Assembly (NCBI RefSeq): GCF_900996245.1
Contig: NZ_CAAJGK010000052.1
Location: forward strand, 372,001 to 436,000
Reading direction: 5' to 3'
Length of the DNA: 64,000 nt
Source: Paraburkholderia sp. BCC1886
GTDB taxonomy: Bacteria > Pseudomonadota > Gammaproteobacteria > Burkholderiales > Burkholderiaceae
Part shown: one piece after another, positions 52,730-62,167 of the stretch
Position numbering within the stretch: the first letter of the stretch is position 1
Layout of the letters: every line of letters starts with the position of its first letter
Program-made: the position numbers and the translations under genes
The notes under the pieces: model-generated
The model's input: the letters and a program-made list of their open reading frames with translations, nothing else
Told to the model about the DNA's origin: nothing
Databases searched by the model: none

Positions 52730-54301
52730 TTACGCTCCGCCCGTCACACGTATCACTTCTTCGAGCGAGGTGAGTCCGGAGGCCAGCCAGCGATCCGAAT
52801 CTTCCCGCAATGTGCGCATGCCCTGCGCGCGGCCCGACGTGAGAATCTCCGCGTCGGAAGCGTTGCGATGGACAAGGGCACGGATCTCGTCGTCGATCAG
52901 CAGCAGTTCGTACACCCCGCGCCGTCCCGCATAACCGGAATGGCCGCAACGCTCGCAGCCGACCGGATGCCAGCGCACGCTGCCGTCTTCTTCGACACGC
53001 TCTTCGCGGCACACCGGACACAGCCGGCGCACCAGCCGCTGCGCCAGCACGCCGAGCAGCGACGACGCGAGCAGGTACGGCTCGACGCCCATGTCGGTCA
53101 GACGCGTGACGGCCGAAGCGGCGTCGTTGGTATGCAGCGTGGCCAGCACGAGGTGACCCGTCAGCGACGCCTGCACCGCGATCTGCGCGGTTTCGAGGTC
53201 GCGGATTTCACCGATCATGATGATGTCCGGGTCCTGCCGCAGAATCGAGCGCAGCGCCCGCGCGAAGCTCATGCCGATCCGCTCGTTGACCTGCGTCTGG
53301 CCGATGCCGGAGAGGTCGTATTCGATCGGGTCTTCCACCGTCATGATGTTGGTGGTGGCGGTTTCGAGCCGCGACATCGACGCGTACAGCGTGGTCGTCT
53401 TGCCCGAGCCGGTCGGACCGGTCACCAGCACGATGCCGTGCGGTTTGCCGATCAGCTTGTCGAATTTGACGAGCGTGTCCGGCGCCATGCCGAGTGCTTC
53501 GAGGTTCAGCCGCGAAGCGTCTTTTTCCAGCAGACGCAGCACCGCACGTTCGCCGTGACCGGTGGGCAGCGTCGACACGCGCACGTCGACCGGCCGGCCG
53601 CCGACGCGCAGCGTGATGCGGCCGTCCTGCGGCAAACGCTTCTCGGCGATATCGAGCTGCGCCATGATCTTGATGCGCGAAATCAGCGCGCCGTGCAGCG
53701 CTTTCTTCGGCCGCACGACGTCGCGCAGCGTGCCGTCGACACGAAAACGCACCACCGACGACGTTTCGAACGGTTCGATGTGAATGTCCGATGCCTGTTC
53801 GCGCGCGGCTTGCGTGAGCAGCGCATTGATCATGCGGATGATCGGCGCGTCGTCTTCCGACTCGAGCAGATCCTCGACCTCGGGAATGTCCTGCATCAGA
53901 CGCGACAGATCGACTTCGCCTTCCACTTCGCCGACCACTTGCGCCGCGCTGCCGTCCTGGCGCGCATAGGCCTGGTTGATCGCCTGCGACAACTCGTCGG
54001 CCGGCAGACGCACGACCGACAGCGCACCGAAGTTGCGGGCGATTTCCGCCAGCGCCGCGTCGCTGGTGCGTTCGCTGATCCACACTTCGAGGCTGTCGGC
54101 GTGCTGCTGCGCGACCAGGATCTGGCCGGTGCGGGCAAAGCCGTACGGAATCAGACGCGCGGCGACGGCGGACGGCGCAGCGCGTTCCACGGTTTCCCCG
54201 GCGACCGAGCCGGCAGCCGAGCCGGCAGCCGGTCCCGCGGCCGATGCGGACGCGCCGCGGCCCGCAGAGGAGGGCGACGGCGGCGTGTAAGGCGTGTTCA
54301 C
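52730..54301 (-). CDS. gspE: Type II secretion ATPase GspE
   Basis: It encodes 523 aa from a GTG overlapping the gspD stop. A Ser/Ala/Gly-rich N-terminus leads to the N1/N2 domains and the ATPase core: Walker A TGPTGSGKTTTLY, Asp and His boxes, Walker B PDIIMIGEIRDLETA. A tetracysteine zinc module follows (CPVC and CERCG). It powers pseudopilus assembly. Confidence 0.96.
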   Translation of the reverse strand: MNTPYTPPSPSSAGRGASASAAGPAAGSAAGSVAGETVERAAPSAVAARLIPYGFARTGQILVAQQHADSLEVWISERTSDAALAEIARNFGALSVVRLPADELSQAINQAYARQDGSAAQVVGEVEGEVDLSRLMQDIPEVEDLLESEDDAPIIRMINALLTQAAREQASDIHIEPFETSSVVRFRVDGTLRDVVRPKKALHGALISRIKIMAQLDIAEKRLPQDGRITLRVGGRPVDVRVSTLPTGHGERAVLRLLEKDASRLNLEALGMAPDTLVKFDKLIGKPHGIVLVTGPTGSGKTTTLYASMSRLETATTNIMTVEDPIEYDLSGIGQTQVNERIGMSFARALRSILRQDPDIIMIGEIRDLETAQIAVQASLTGHLVLATLHTNDAASAVTRLTDMGVEPYLLASSLLGVLAQRLVRRLCPVCREERVEEDGSVRWHPVGCERCGHSGYAGRRGVYELLLIDDEIRALVHRNASDAEILTSGRAQGMRTLREDSDRWLASGLTSLEEVIRVTGGA

Positions 54302-56643
54302 GGCTGCACTCCGGGAGACGCCGTAGTCGGCGTGACCGTCACCGGATTAGCCTGCGACGGCACCGGGTAAGCCTGCACCGGATCGGTTTGCACCGCGCCA
54401 CCGTTGGCAGCGGGCGCCGGTACGCGGTACGCGGGCGGCGTTGCCTGCTGACGGCGCATCCTGTCGAGATCGAACAGGTTCATCGCGGGCGATCCACCCT
54501 GGCTCGGGCCGAGCGGCATCGGCGGCATGACCGGGTCGTCGTTGTCCTTGATCAGGTTGTTGTCCGACTTGTACGAACCCTGCACGCCCTGGATGTAGTC
54601 GTAACGGTTCGCCGTCACGGCCTGCGCGGTCGCACGATCGGTGATGATGACCGGGCGCAGGAACACCATCAGGTTGGTCTTGTCGCGCGTTTTCTGTTCC
54701 GACCGGAACAGCTGGCCGATCCACGGAATGTCGCCGAGCAGCGGCACCTTGCTGTTGCTGACCTGATAGTTGTCCTGCATCAGGCCGCCCAGCACGATGA
54801 TCTCGCCGTTGTCGGCCAGCACGGTCGACTGGATCGAGCGCTTGGTGAATTCGGGGCCGGCCGGGTTGGTCGTTGCGTTGGTCGTGCCGTTCACGATCGC
54901 CGAGTCTTCCGTATACAACTGCAGCTTGAGAATGCCGCCTTCGGTGATCTGCGGCTTGACGTGCAGCGTCAGGCCGACGTCGACGCGGTCGTACGTGTTG
55001 AACGCCGCGCTGGTCGTGCCGCTCGTGAGGTTCGAGTAGGAGCCCGTCTGGATCGGCACGTTGGTACCGACCACGATCTTGGCTTCTTCGTTGTCGAGCG
55101 TGATGAGGTTAGGCGTGGACAGCACGTTCGCGTCGGCGGTCTGCGAGAGCGCCTGCAGCAAGGCGCCGAGCCCCTGCACGCCGAACACGTTGTGAACCCA
55201 GCCGACGTTCAGGCCTTGCTGGAGACCGGCGGCGGCAGTGGCCAGACCGCCGGTCGCCGCATTTGCGGCGGCCGTCGCCGTCAGGTTGATGATGCTGTTG
55301 CTCGAACCGGTGGACAGGTTCGTGCCGGCAATCAGCGAATTGTTCGCGACCTGCCACTGAATGCCCAGATTGGCGTTCGTGTTGGAGTTCAGTTCGACGA
55401 TCAGCGCTTCGAGATAAACCTGCGCGCGGCGCGCGTCCAGCTGGTCGATCACGGCCCGCAGGTTGCGGTACACGGCGTCCGGCGCGGTGATGATCAGCGA
55501 ATTGGTCGCGGCGTCGGCCTGGATCATGCCGCCGCCCTGGCTGTCGTCGCTCTTGTCCTTGTCGCCGCCGAGGAAGTCGCTGTTATTGCCGCCCGAACCG
55601 GAGGAGCCGTTGCTGCCGCCCATCGGCGACGCGCTCGAACTGCTGTTCAGACCGCCCGACGGCAACGGTGGGGTGCCCGACGTGCCGGTCGAATTGCCGC
55701 CTGAACTGCCGCCGTTCTGATTGAACGAATTCGCTCCGCTCGTGCTGCCCGACGAGCCGCTGTCGCCGCCCTTGCCCATCATGCCGCGCAGCGTCTTCGC
55801 AAGACGCGTAGCGTCCGCGTTGCGCAGCGGCACCACGTGTATGTTGCCGGGCATCGTGGTGGGGGCGTCGAGTTGCTTCGCCAGTTCCTTCGCTGCGGCG
55901 AGACGGCCGCCGTTCGATGCGCGGATCAGCAGCGCATTGATGCGCGGATCGGCCGTGACGGACACCTTGAGCGTCGCGTCGGTGCTGCCGATCGCGCCAG
56001 GGTCCAGCATCTTGTTCATTTGCGTGGCGATGTCGAGCGCGTTCGCGTTCTTCAACTGCACGACCGCGACCGACTGGCCGGCTGCCGTGTCCACGCCCGC
56101 GATGATTTGCGCGATGCGCCGGACGTTGTCGGCGTAATCGGTGACGACGATCGTATTGTTGGCCGGGTACGCGGCCACGGTATTGTTCGGCGAGATGAGC
56201 GGGCGCAGCACCGGCAGCAGATTATTGGCCGACTCGTTCCTGAGCACGAACACCTGCGTGACGATCTGGTCGCCGCGCGCCACCGGCGCATTGCCGACGT
56301 AGGTGGGCACGCCCTGCAGCTTGGCGTCGGCTTCCGGCACGACTTTCAGTACGCCGTGATCCTGCACCAGCGCGAAACCCTGCATGCGCAAGGCCGACTG
56401 CAACGTCTTCAGCGCCTGATCCTCGGGTACCGAATTTTCCGATACGAGATTCAACTGACCTTTGACGCGGGGGTCGACGATGATGGTCTTGCCCGTCGCC
56501 GCGCCAATCGCCTTGGCCACCTGGTCGATGTCGGCGTTGACGAAATTGAGTGTCACCTGTGCCTGTGCTGTCTGCGCGGTGATCAATCCAGCCACCAGCA
56601 GCGCCGTTGCGACTCGACGCAAAGCCATACGATTTCTTCTCAT
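54298..56643 (-). CDS. gspD: Type II secretion secretin GspD
   Basis: It encodes 781 aa from MRRNRMALRRVATALL; MALRR at 56628 is an alternative. After the signal peptide (cleavage near AQA-QV) come domain N0 (VTLNFVNADIDQVAKAIG), N1-N3, and the secretin pore (VLSTPNLITLDNEEAKIVVGTNVP, VLADNGEIIVLGGLMQD, VPLLGDIPWIGQLFR). A ~70-residue Gly/Ser-rich insertion sits in N3. It forms the outer-membrane channel. It heads gspD-E-F. Confidence 0.96.
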   Translation of the reverse strand: MRRNRMALRRVATALLVAGLITAQTAQAQVTLNFVNADIDQVAKAIGAATGKTIIVDPRVKGQLNLVSENSVPEDQALKTLQSALRMQGFALVQDHGVLKVVPEADAKLQGVPTYVGNAPVARGDQIVTQVFVLRNESANNLLPVLRPLISPNNTVAAYPANNTIVVTDYADNVRRIAQIIAGVDTAAGQSVAVVQLKNANALDIATQMNKMLDPGAIGSTDATLKVSVTADPRINALLIRASNGGRLAAAKELAKQLDAPTTMPGNIHVVPLRNADATRLAKTLRGMMGKGGDSGSSGSTSGANSFNQNGGSSGGNSTGTSGTPPLPSGGLNSSSSASPMGGSNGSSGSGGNNSDFLGGDKDKSDDSQGGGMIQADAATNSLIITAPDAVYRNLRAVIDQLDARRAQVYLEALIVELNSNTNANLGIQWQVANNSLIAGTNLSTGSSNSIINLTATAAANAATGGLATAAAGLQQGLNVGWVHNVFGVQGLGALLQALSQTADANVLSTPNLITLDNEEAKIVVGTNVPIQTGSYSNLTSGTTSAAFNTYDRVDVGLTLHVKPQITEGGILKLQLYTEDSAIVNGTTNATTNPAGPEFTKRSIQSTVLADNGEIIVLGGLMQDNYQVSNSKVPLLGDIPWIGQLFRSEQKTRDKTNLMVFLRPVIITDRATAQAVTANRYDYIQGVQGSYKSDNNLIKDNDDPVMPPMPLGPSQGGSPAMNLFDLDRMRRQQATPPAYRVPAPAANGGAVQTDPVQAYPVPSQANPVTVTPTTASPGVQP

Positions 56644-57151
56644 GGAATAAGGTTTCGATGCCGGCAGCGCGAGCTGCCGACGGTCATGCCGTGCGGACAT
56701 TGGAGCGAGCCGCCTTGGTGGTCCGTCGGCTGGCTATGCGGGGGGACATCGCCCCGGAAGCTGGCCACCCGCCGTCCGAAAAAAATGAACAGTAACAGTT
56801 TTTCATGTCGGATTTGTCACAAAACAAACGGGCCAGAGCGATTCCTCCACGAGCGGCAGCCTTCGTCAACCGATTGAAAGCTGGAGGCGAGGCGTGCCGG
56901 ATCGTGCGCTACGCCGCAGAACGACCGGTTTTTTCACGCGACTATGACATCCGGCCGGCTTGACGCTCGCAAGTCTGCCGGTATGATACGAGCCGATCGC
57001 CTCGCCGGTGGCCGGTTGGCGGCACGGGTTTTCCCCGATGTCCGGCAAACGCCCAGCCTGCGTGCTCCCGCGGCCTGCTTCGGCTGAAATATGGCCGGCG
57101 CCAAGCCTTCCCGCCCCTTACGCTTGCCCCTTTGCTTAGGCCTATTGACCG
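56644..57151. other. Divergent gspD / lytic transglycosylase intergenic region
   Basis: These ~500 bp have no credible gene. It should contain the gspDEF promoter on the left. A sigma70-like promoter to the right is noted separately. Confidence 0.5.
56960..56987 (+). promoter_or_regulatory. Putative sigma70 promoter
   Basis: TTGACG and TATGAT are separated by 16 bp, ~165 bp upstream of the lytic transglycosylase start. Confidence 0.5.
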
Positions 57152-57601
57152 ATGAATCGCCGCCTTGTCACCGTCGCTGCTGGTTTGACGCTGCTGTTTG
57201 CAGCAGGGTCCGCGCGCGCCGACTGCTTCGACGAGGCCGCGAAATATCAGAAGGTCAATCCGCTGATCCTGCGCGCCATTGCCTGGCAGGAGTCGCATAA
57301 CCGGCCGGACGCGACCCACAAGAACGCCAACGGCTCGACCGACTACGGCGTGATGCAGATCAACTCGATTCATCTTCCGACGCTCGCCCAGTACGGCATT
57401 TCTCAGGGCACGCTGATGGAGCCTTGCAAGAACGTCTATATTGCCGCCTGGCACCTGCGCCGCCAGATGAACAAATACGGCAACACCTGGCAGGCCGTCG
57501 GCGCTTATCACTCGGAAACGCCGGCCCTGCGGGACAAGTACGCGCAGCAGATTGCCGCGATTCTGCGCAAGTGGAATCTGATGCCGGCCGTCGTGCGCTG
57601 A
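57152..57601 (+). CDS. Secreted lytic transglycosylase (SLT/VirB1-IpgF type)
   Basis: It encodes 149 aa with a signal peptide (RRLVTVAAGLTLLFAAGSARA). The SLT fold has catalytic Glu in AIAWQESHN, then NGSTDYGVMQINSIHLP and AAWHLRRQMNKYGNTWQAVGAYHS. Two Cys flank the domain, as in IpgF-like enzymes. It cleaves peptidoglycan. Its place beside gspD suggests it helps the secretin through the cell wall, which is inference. Confidence 0.9.
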   Translation: MNRRLVTVAAGLTLLFAAGSARADCFDEAAKYQKVNPLILRAIAWQESHNRPDATHKNANGSTDYGVMQINSIHLPTLAQYGISQGTLMEPCKNVYIAAWHLRRQMNKYGNTWQAVGAYHSETPALRDKYAQQIAAILRKWNLMPAVVR

Positions 57602-57779
57602 GTTGCCGGTGGCTGGCGGTTTCCGATCCGCCGGCTGCGTCGTTCTCTCTCCCGCCACGCGGCGACCCCCCGTTTGATGCACAATGCGGCTTCGTGCTGC
57701 CGCTGGCGCCTGCCGTGCAAGGCCAGACAGGTTTCGCGCCACGGCACGCCTTCCACTCCTCTAGCTTTTCCGTACTGCG

Positions 57780-59099
57780 ATGAACCAGCCGCTATTGCCC
57801 GTCACCGTGCTCTCCGGTTTTCTGGGCGCCGGCAAGACCACGCTCCTGAACCATATCCTCGCGAATCGCGCCGGTCTGCGGGTCGCCGTGATCGTCAACG
57901 ATCTGGCCGCCGTCAATATCGACGCGACCCTCGTGCGCGATGCCGCCGCGCTGTCGCATGTCGAGGAGCAACTGGTCGAACTGTCCAACGGCTGCATCTG
58001 CTGCACGCTGCGCGACGATCTGCTGATCGAAATCAAACGGCTCGCCGGTGAAAAGCGTTTCGACGCGATTCTGATCGAGTCGACGGGCGTCGCGGAGCCC
58101 ATGCCGATTGCCGAAACCTTCACGTTCGTCGATGACGACGGCGCGTCGCTGTCCGATGTCGCGCAACTCGACACGATGGTGACGGTGGTCGACGCGTTCA
58201 ACTTCCTGCGCGATTACGGTTCGGCCGACGCGCTCGCCGAGCGCGGCATTGCCGCGAGCGAAGAGGACGACCGCACGCTGGTTGAATTGCTGATCGAGCA
58301 GATCGAATTTTGCGATGTGCTGGTGGTGAACAAGGCCGATCTGGTCAGCGCCGACCAACTGACGCGCCTGCAGCGCATTCTCGCGCGCATCAACCCGCGT
58401 GCGGTGCAGGTGGTGAGCCGCTTCGGCGAAGTGCCGCTCGGTGAAGTGCTGAACACCGGCCGGTTCGATTTCGACGAGGCTGCAAGTGCGCCGGGCTGGC
58501 TCGCATCGCTGAATCACGAGCATGACCAAGATCACGATCATCACGGCGAAGCGGACGAATTCGGCATCGGCAACTTTATCTATCGCGCGCGCCGGCCGTT
58601 TCACCCGGAGCGTCTCTGGGCGCTGCTGCATCAGGAGTGGAAAGGCGTGTTGCGCAGCAAAGGCTTCTTCTGGCTCGCGACGCGTAACGATACTGCCGGT
58701 TCGCTGTCGCAAGCGGGCGGTGCATGCCGGCATGGTCCGGCCGGCATGTGGTGGGCGGCGCAACCGCGCAGCGAATGGCCGGACGGCGACGACGAACTGG
58801 CCGCCGAAATCGCCGCCGACTGGTTCGGCGAACCCGATGACATGAGCATCGGCGACCGGCGGCAGGAACTGGTGATGATCGGCGTGAATATCGACGCGAC
58901 CGAATGGCAGTGGAAATTCGACGCGTGTCTGCTGACCGACGACGAGTACGCGCTGGGGCCCCAAGGCTGGCAGCAATTCTCGGATCCGTTCCCGGACTGG
59001 GACTTCGATGACGAAGATCATGATCATCATGGCCACGACCACGATCATGACCACGACCACGGCCACGGCCACGGTGAAATCCTGCATCGTCACGACTGA
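57780..59099 (+). CDS. CobW/ZNG1-family metallochaperone GTPase
   Basis: It encodes 439 aa. The G1 motif GFLGAGKTTLLNH is followed by the metal-binding CxCC motif SNGCICCTLRDD, the G3-like ESTGVAEP and NKADLV. A His-rich loop (HEHDQDHDHHGE) and a His/Asp-rich tail (DHDHDHDHGHGHG) fit zinc handling. The C-terminal CobW domain includes GFFWLATRND. It probably delivers zinc to client proteins under limitation. It is a single gene on the plus strand. Confidence 0.92.
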   Translation: MNQPLLPVTVLSGFLGAGKTTLLNHILANRAGLRVAVIVNDLAAVNIDATLVRDAAALSHVEEQLVELSNGCICCTLRDDLLIEIKRLAGEKRFDAILIESTGVAEPMPIAETFTFVDDDGASLSDVAQLDTMVTVVDAFNFLRDYGSADALAERGIAASEEDDRTLVELLIEQIEFCDVLVVNKADLVSADQLTRLQRILARINPRAVQVVSRFGEVPLGEVLNTGRFDFDEAASAPGWLASLNHEHDQDHDHHGEADEFGIGNFIYRARRPFHPERLWALLHQEWKGVLRSKGFFWLATRNDTAGSLSQAGGACRHGPAGMWWAAQPRSEWPDGDDELAAEIAADWFGEPDDMSIGDRRQELVMIGVNIDATEWQWKFDACLLTDDEYALGPQGWQQFSDPFPDWDFDDEDHDHHGHDHDHDHDHGHGHGEILHRHD

Positions 59100-59133
59100 A
59101 CTGCGGCGCCGGTTCCGGCTGACGCCGCCGCCA

Positions 59134-59241
59134 ATCGCGGACGAAAACGCGGACGAAATCGCGGACGAAAACGCGGACGAAAACGCGGACGAAATCGCGG
59201 ACGAAATCGCGGACGAAATCGCGGACGAAAACGCGGACGAA
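59134..59241 (+). repeat. 12-bp tandem repeat, nine copies
   Basis: Nine contiguous units of AWCGCGGACGAA (W is A or T) lie between the cobW-family stop and the hup terminator. Both strands stay open through it. It is a likely variable-number locus. Confidence 0.95.
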
Positions 59242-59268
59242 AAAAAACCCGCCGTTGGCGGGTGTCAA
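59240..59268 (-). terminator. Rho-independent terminator of hup
   Basis: CCCGCC-GTT-GGCGGG is followed in the minus direction by a run of eight T, about 20 bp after the hup stop. The T run abuts the 12-bp tandem repeat. Confidence 0.85.
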
Positions 59269-59287
59269 CTGCCTGGCACCGATGTGC

Positions 59288-59566
59288 CTAGCGCTTGTTG
59301 ACCGAATCCTTGAACGCCTTACCGGCCGTGAACTTGACGGTCTTGGCGGCCGGGATCTTGATAGTTTCACCGGTCTTGGGGTTACGACCCGTACGTGCTG
59401 CGCGCTTGCCCGAACCAAAGCTGCCGAAGCCAATCAACTGGACCGCATCACCCTTCGACACAGACTTCTTGATCACTTCAAGCAACGTGTCCAGCGTTTC
59501 ACCGGTTTGAGCCTTGCTGGCGCCCGTCTGTCCTGCGACAGCGTCGATCAGTTCCTGTTTGTTCAT
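59288..59566 (-). CDS. hup: HU-family nucleoid DNA-binding protein
   Basis: It encodes 92 aa, the standard HU length: MNKQELIDAVAGQTG at the start, IGFGSFGSGKRAARTGRNPKTGETIKIPA in the DNA-binding arms, and FTAGKAFKDSVNKR at the end. It bends and compacts DNA and assists replication initiation. An AAGGAACC ribosome binding site precedes the ATG. It lies ~2.4 kb from the putative oriC. Confidence 0.97.
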   Translation of the reverse strand: MNKQELIDAVAGQTGASKAQTGETLDTLLEVIKKSVSKGDAVQLIGFGSFGSGKRAARTGRNPKTGETIKIPAAKTVKFTAGKAFKDSVNKR

Positions 59567-59978
59567 TAAGGTTCCTTTCTGAGTTTAGGTTGACACGAAC
59601 AGCGCGAACGCGCCGATTATACGTACGCGGACAACGCCGTCGAGCAGCGACGGCTCCGGATCCCCTCCAGACAATCTCACGGTGCGGTTGACCGCCCATG
59701 GCCGCGCTGCCGCTCCCTTGGCGGCGCTTGCTATGATAGCGCAGCGCAAACCCAATCAGGACAAGGGTTTCGAAGAATTAAGCAGGCTGCGGCCGGGAGC
59801 GCGGGGAAACCCTTGCTTTTCTTCGTTCCGGGACCCCCTTTTGGGCTGAAACCCAGTATGGACGGGGCTTGGCGTTGGTTTTTGCCAACGCCGGCGCGCC
59901 ATTTTCGCCGCCTGGCTCGCAGCGCATGCCGGGGGTAACGTCTGAACCGCTTTTGTCGAGCGTCCAACTCCACCGCGC
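59567..59978. promoter_or_regulatory. Divergent hup / mnmC intergenic region
   Basis: It is 412 bp long. A perfect TATAAT (minus strand, 59616-59621) ~50 bp before hup is its probable -10 element. To the right lie a 10-bp inverted repeat (CAAGGGTTTC, 59762-59771 with 59806-59815) and an 8-bp hairpin (GGCGTTGG / CCAACGCC, 59871-59892), possibly part of an mnmC leader. No ORF is convincing. Confidence 0.5.
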
Positions 59979-61949
59979 ATGACCGATCCGCTGATCCCGG
60001 CCGTCCTCGCTTTCCGCGACAACGGCACGCCTTATTCGCCGCTCTACAACGACATCTATCACAGCGCCGTCGGCAGTCTCGAGCAGGCGCAATACGTTTT
60101 TCTGCGCGGCAATGCGCTGCCCGGGCGCTGGCAGGGCCGGCGTGTTTTCACCGTGCTCGAGACCGGCTTCGGCATGGGTATCAATTTTCTGATGACGTGG
60201 GCCGCCTGGCGTGCCGATCCGGAACGCTGCGCACGTCTGCATTTCGTTTCGACCGAAAAGCATCCGTTTACTCAGGCCGATCTGCGCAGCGTCTGTGCGA
60301 AGACCATTCCGGACCCGGAAATCGCCAGCCTGGCGGCGATGCTCGCCGATGCCTGGCCGATGCTCGTGCCGGGTTCGCACCGGCTCGAATTCGACGGCGG
60401 CCAGGTCACGCTGACGCTGATCTTCGGCGACGCCGCCGCCACGCTGCCGGTGCTTCGACTCCGGGCCGACGCGTTCTATCTAGACGGTTTCGCACCCGCT
60501 AGGAATCCGGATATCTGGTCGCCGGCCATCTTCAAGTCGCTGGCCCGACTGGCGGGGGAAGAGGCCACTTTCTCCACCTACAGCAGCGCAGGCGAGATCA
60601 AGCGGGCGCTGCTCCAGAATGGCTTTGTGTACCAAAAAATCGACGGCTTCGGCTGGAAGCGGGCGATGCTGGCCGGTCACTTTTCGCCGCGCTGGCGAGT
60701 GCGCCGCTACGAGCCGCCGGCGCCGTTGGCGGTGGATGAAAGGCACGCGATCGTCATCGGTACCGGGCTTGCCGGCTGCGCCGCGATCGAGCGGCTGACG
60801 GCACGCGGCTGGCGCGTCACCTCGCTGGAGCGACACGCTGCTGTGGCTCGCGGCGCGTCGGGCAATCCGGCCGGCGTATTCCATCCTCTAATTTCCCGCG
60901 ACGACAGCGTCGCGTCGCGCATCACTCGCGCGGGCTTTCTTTACGCGCTCCGGCGCTGGGAGGCACTCGAGCGTCTCGACGGCGGCAAGCGCCTGCGCAG
61001 CGACGCAGGCCTGCTGCAAATCGCTTCCGACGATGCCGAAGCCCATGCAATACGCGAGGCCATCGAGCGATTCGGCTACCCGTCCGGCTACGTGCATGCC
61101 GTCGATGCGGGCGAAGCGCAACGCCTGGCCGGCACGCCGCTCGCCCGCGGCGGCTCGTTTTTCCCACACGGCGGCTGGGTCGACCCCGCCGCGCTCTGCG
61201 CGTCGCAATGCGCGGCGGCGGGCGATCTGTTGACTCGCCGATTCGACGCCGAAGTGGGCCGACTCGAGCGGATCGACAACCAGTGGTCCGTTTTCGACAC
61301 AGCCGGACAGTTGCTCGGGCGAGCACCGGTGGTCATCGTCGCGAGCGCGCACGAGGCCGCGCGTCTCGCCAGCTTGCGTTATGCGCCCACCCGCAGCATC
61401 CGCGGGCAGTTGAGCCTGCTGCCGCCGGGCTCGGTCGCGCCGCTCGCGCTGCCCGTTATCGGCGATGGCTACGCGGTGCCGCTCGCCGACGGCGTCACCC
61501 TAACCGGTGCGACCTACGAACTCGACGATCCCGATGCGACGCTGCGCCCGGATGGCCATCGCGAAAACATCGAACGCGTGATAGCGATGCTGCCTGGTTT
61601 CCAACGCAACCTGGATTCCGCCCACATTGCGAATCTGGACGGACGCGTGGCGTTTCGCTGCGTGACCAGCGACCGCATGCCGATGATCGGCCAGCTTGCC
61701 GACGAGACCGCGGCCGCCCGGGACGCACAGCGTCTGCGCGGCGCCTGGCCGCTCGATCTGACACGCAGCGAAGGGCTGTATGGCGCTTTCGCCTATGGCT
61801 CGCGCGGGCTCGTGTGGGCCACGCTCGGCGCCGAACTGCTCGCCTCGCAGATCGAAGGCGAGCCGTGGCCTCTCACCCAGGATCTGGCCGAAGACATCGA
61901 TCCCGCGCGCTTCCTGATTCGGGCATTGCGACAAGGAACGGTGAGCTGA
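59979..61949 (+). CDS. mnmC: Bifunctional tRNA 5-methylaminomethyl-2-thiouridine biosynthesis protein MnmC
   Basis: It encodes 656 aa. Residues ~1-235 are the SAM-dependent methyltransferase (MnmC2) domain (ETGFGMGINFLMTW, ADAFYLDGFAPARNPDIWS). The rest is the FAD-dependent oxidoreductase (MnmC1) domain with the dinucleotide fold AIVIGTGLAGCAAIERL and GNPAGVFHPLIS. It finishes mnm5s2U in tRNA wobble positions, a step linked to MnmE. It lies directly left of the DnaA-box region. Confidence 0.95.
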   Translation: MTDPLIPAVLAFRDNGTPYSPLYNDIYHSAVGSLEQAQYVFLRGNALPGRWQGRRVFTVLETGFGMGINFLMTWAAWRADPERCARLHFVSTEKHPFTQADLRSVCAKTIPDPEIASLAAMLADAWPMLVPGSHRLEFDGGQVTLTLIFGDAAATLPVLRLRADAFYLDGFAPARNPDIWSPAIFKSLARLAGEEATFSTYSSAGEIKRALLQNGFVYQKIDGFGWKRAMLAGHFSPRWRVRRYEPPAPLAVDERHAIVIGTGLAGCAAIERLTARGWRVTSLERHAAVARGASGNPAGVFHPLISRDDSVASRITRAGFLYALRRWEALERLDGGKRLRSDAGLLQIASDDAEAHAIREAIERFGYPSGYVHAVDAGEAQRLAGTPLARGGSFFPHGGWVDPAALCASQCAAAGDLLTRRFDAEVGRLERIDNQWSVFDTAGQLLGRAPVVIVASAHEAARLASLRYAPTRSIRGQLSLLPPGSVAPLALPVIGDGYAVPLADGVTLTGATYELDDPDATLRPDGHRENIERVIAMLPGFQRNLDSAHIANLDGRVAFRCVTSDRMPMIGQLADETAAARDAQRLRGAWPLDLTRSEGLYGAFAYGSRGLVWATLGAELLASQIEGEPWPLTQDLAEDIDPARFLIRALRQGTVS

Positions 61950-61963
61950 CGCGCTATCGTCAC

Positions 61964-61987
61964 TTATCCACCGCACTGTGTGGATAA
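61964..61987. promoter_or_regulatory. Pair of facing DnaA boxes
   Basis: TTATCCACC (plus) and TTATCCACA (minus) are separated by 6 bp, just after the mnmC stop. Confidence 0.75.
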
Positions 61988-62158
61988 CCTCGTTGTTTAC
62001 TGGCGCAACTCATGTGGAACCGCTGTGGACGTAAACGGGGTAACTCTTGCGCCGTGAAAAATCGCCAAAAGTTACCCTCGACTACCCGCTGCTTCCGCAC
62101 ATTCCGTGCATCCGGTTATGCGGTTGGCAAACCGATGATTCATTTAGGTAAATCGGGG

Positions 62159-62167
62159 TTATCCACA
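62159..62167 (+). promoter_or_regulatory. DnaA box
   Basis: This is a perfect TTATCCACA next to the AT-richer stretch. Confidence 0.75.

Noticed and set aside
59134..59241. CRISPR array
   Set aside because: The 12-bp units are contiguous with no spacers, so this is a simple tandem repeat.
59008..59301. ORF running through the 12-bp repeat on the plus strand
   Set aside because: It begins inside the cobW-family gene in another frame and is open only because the repeat has no stop codons.
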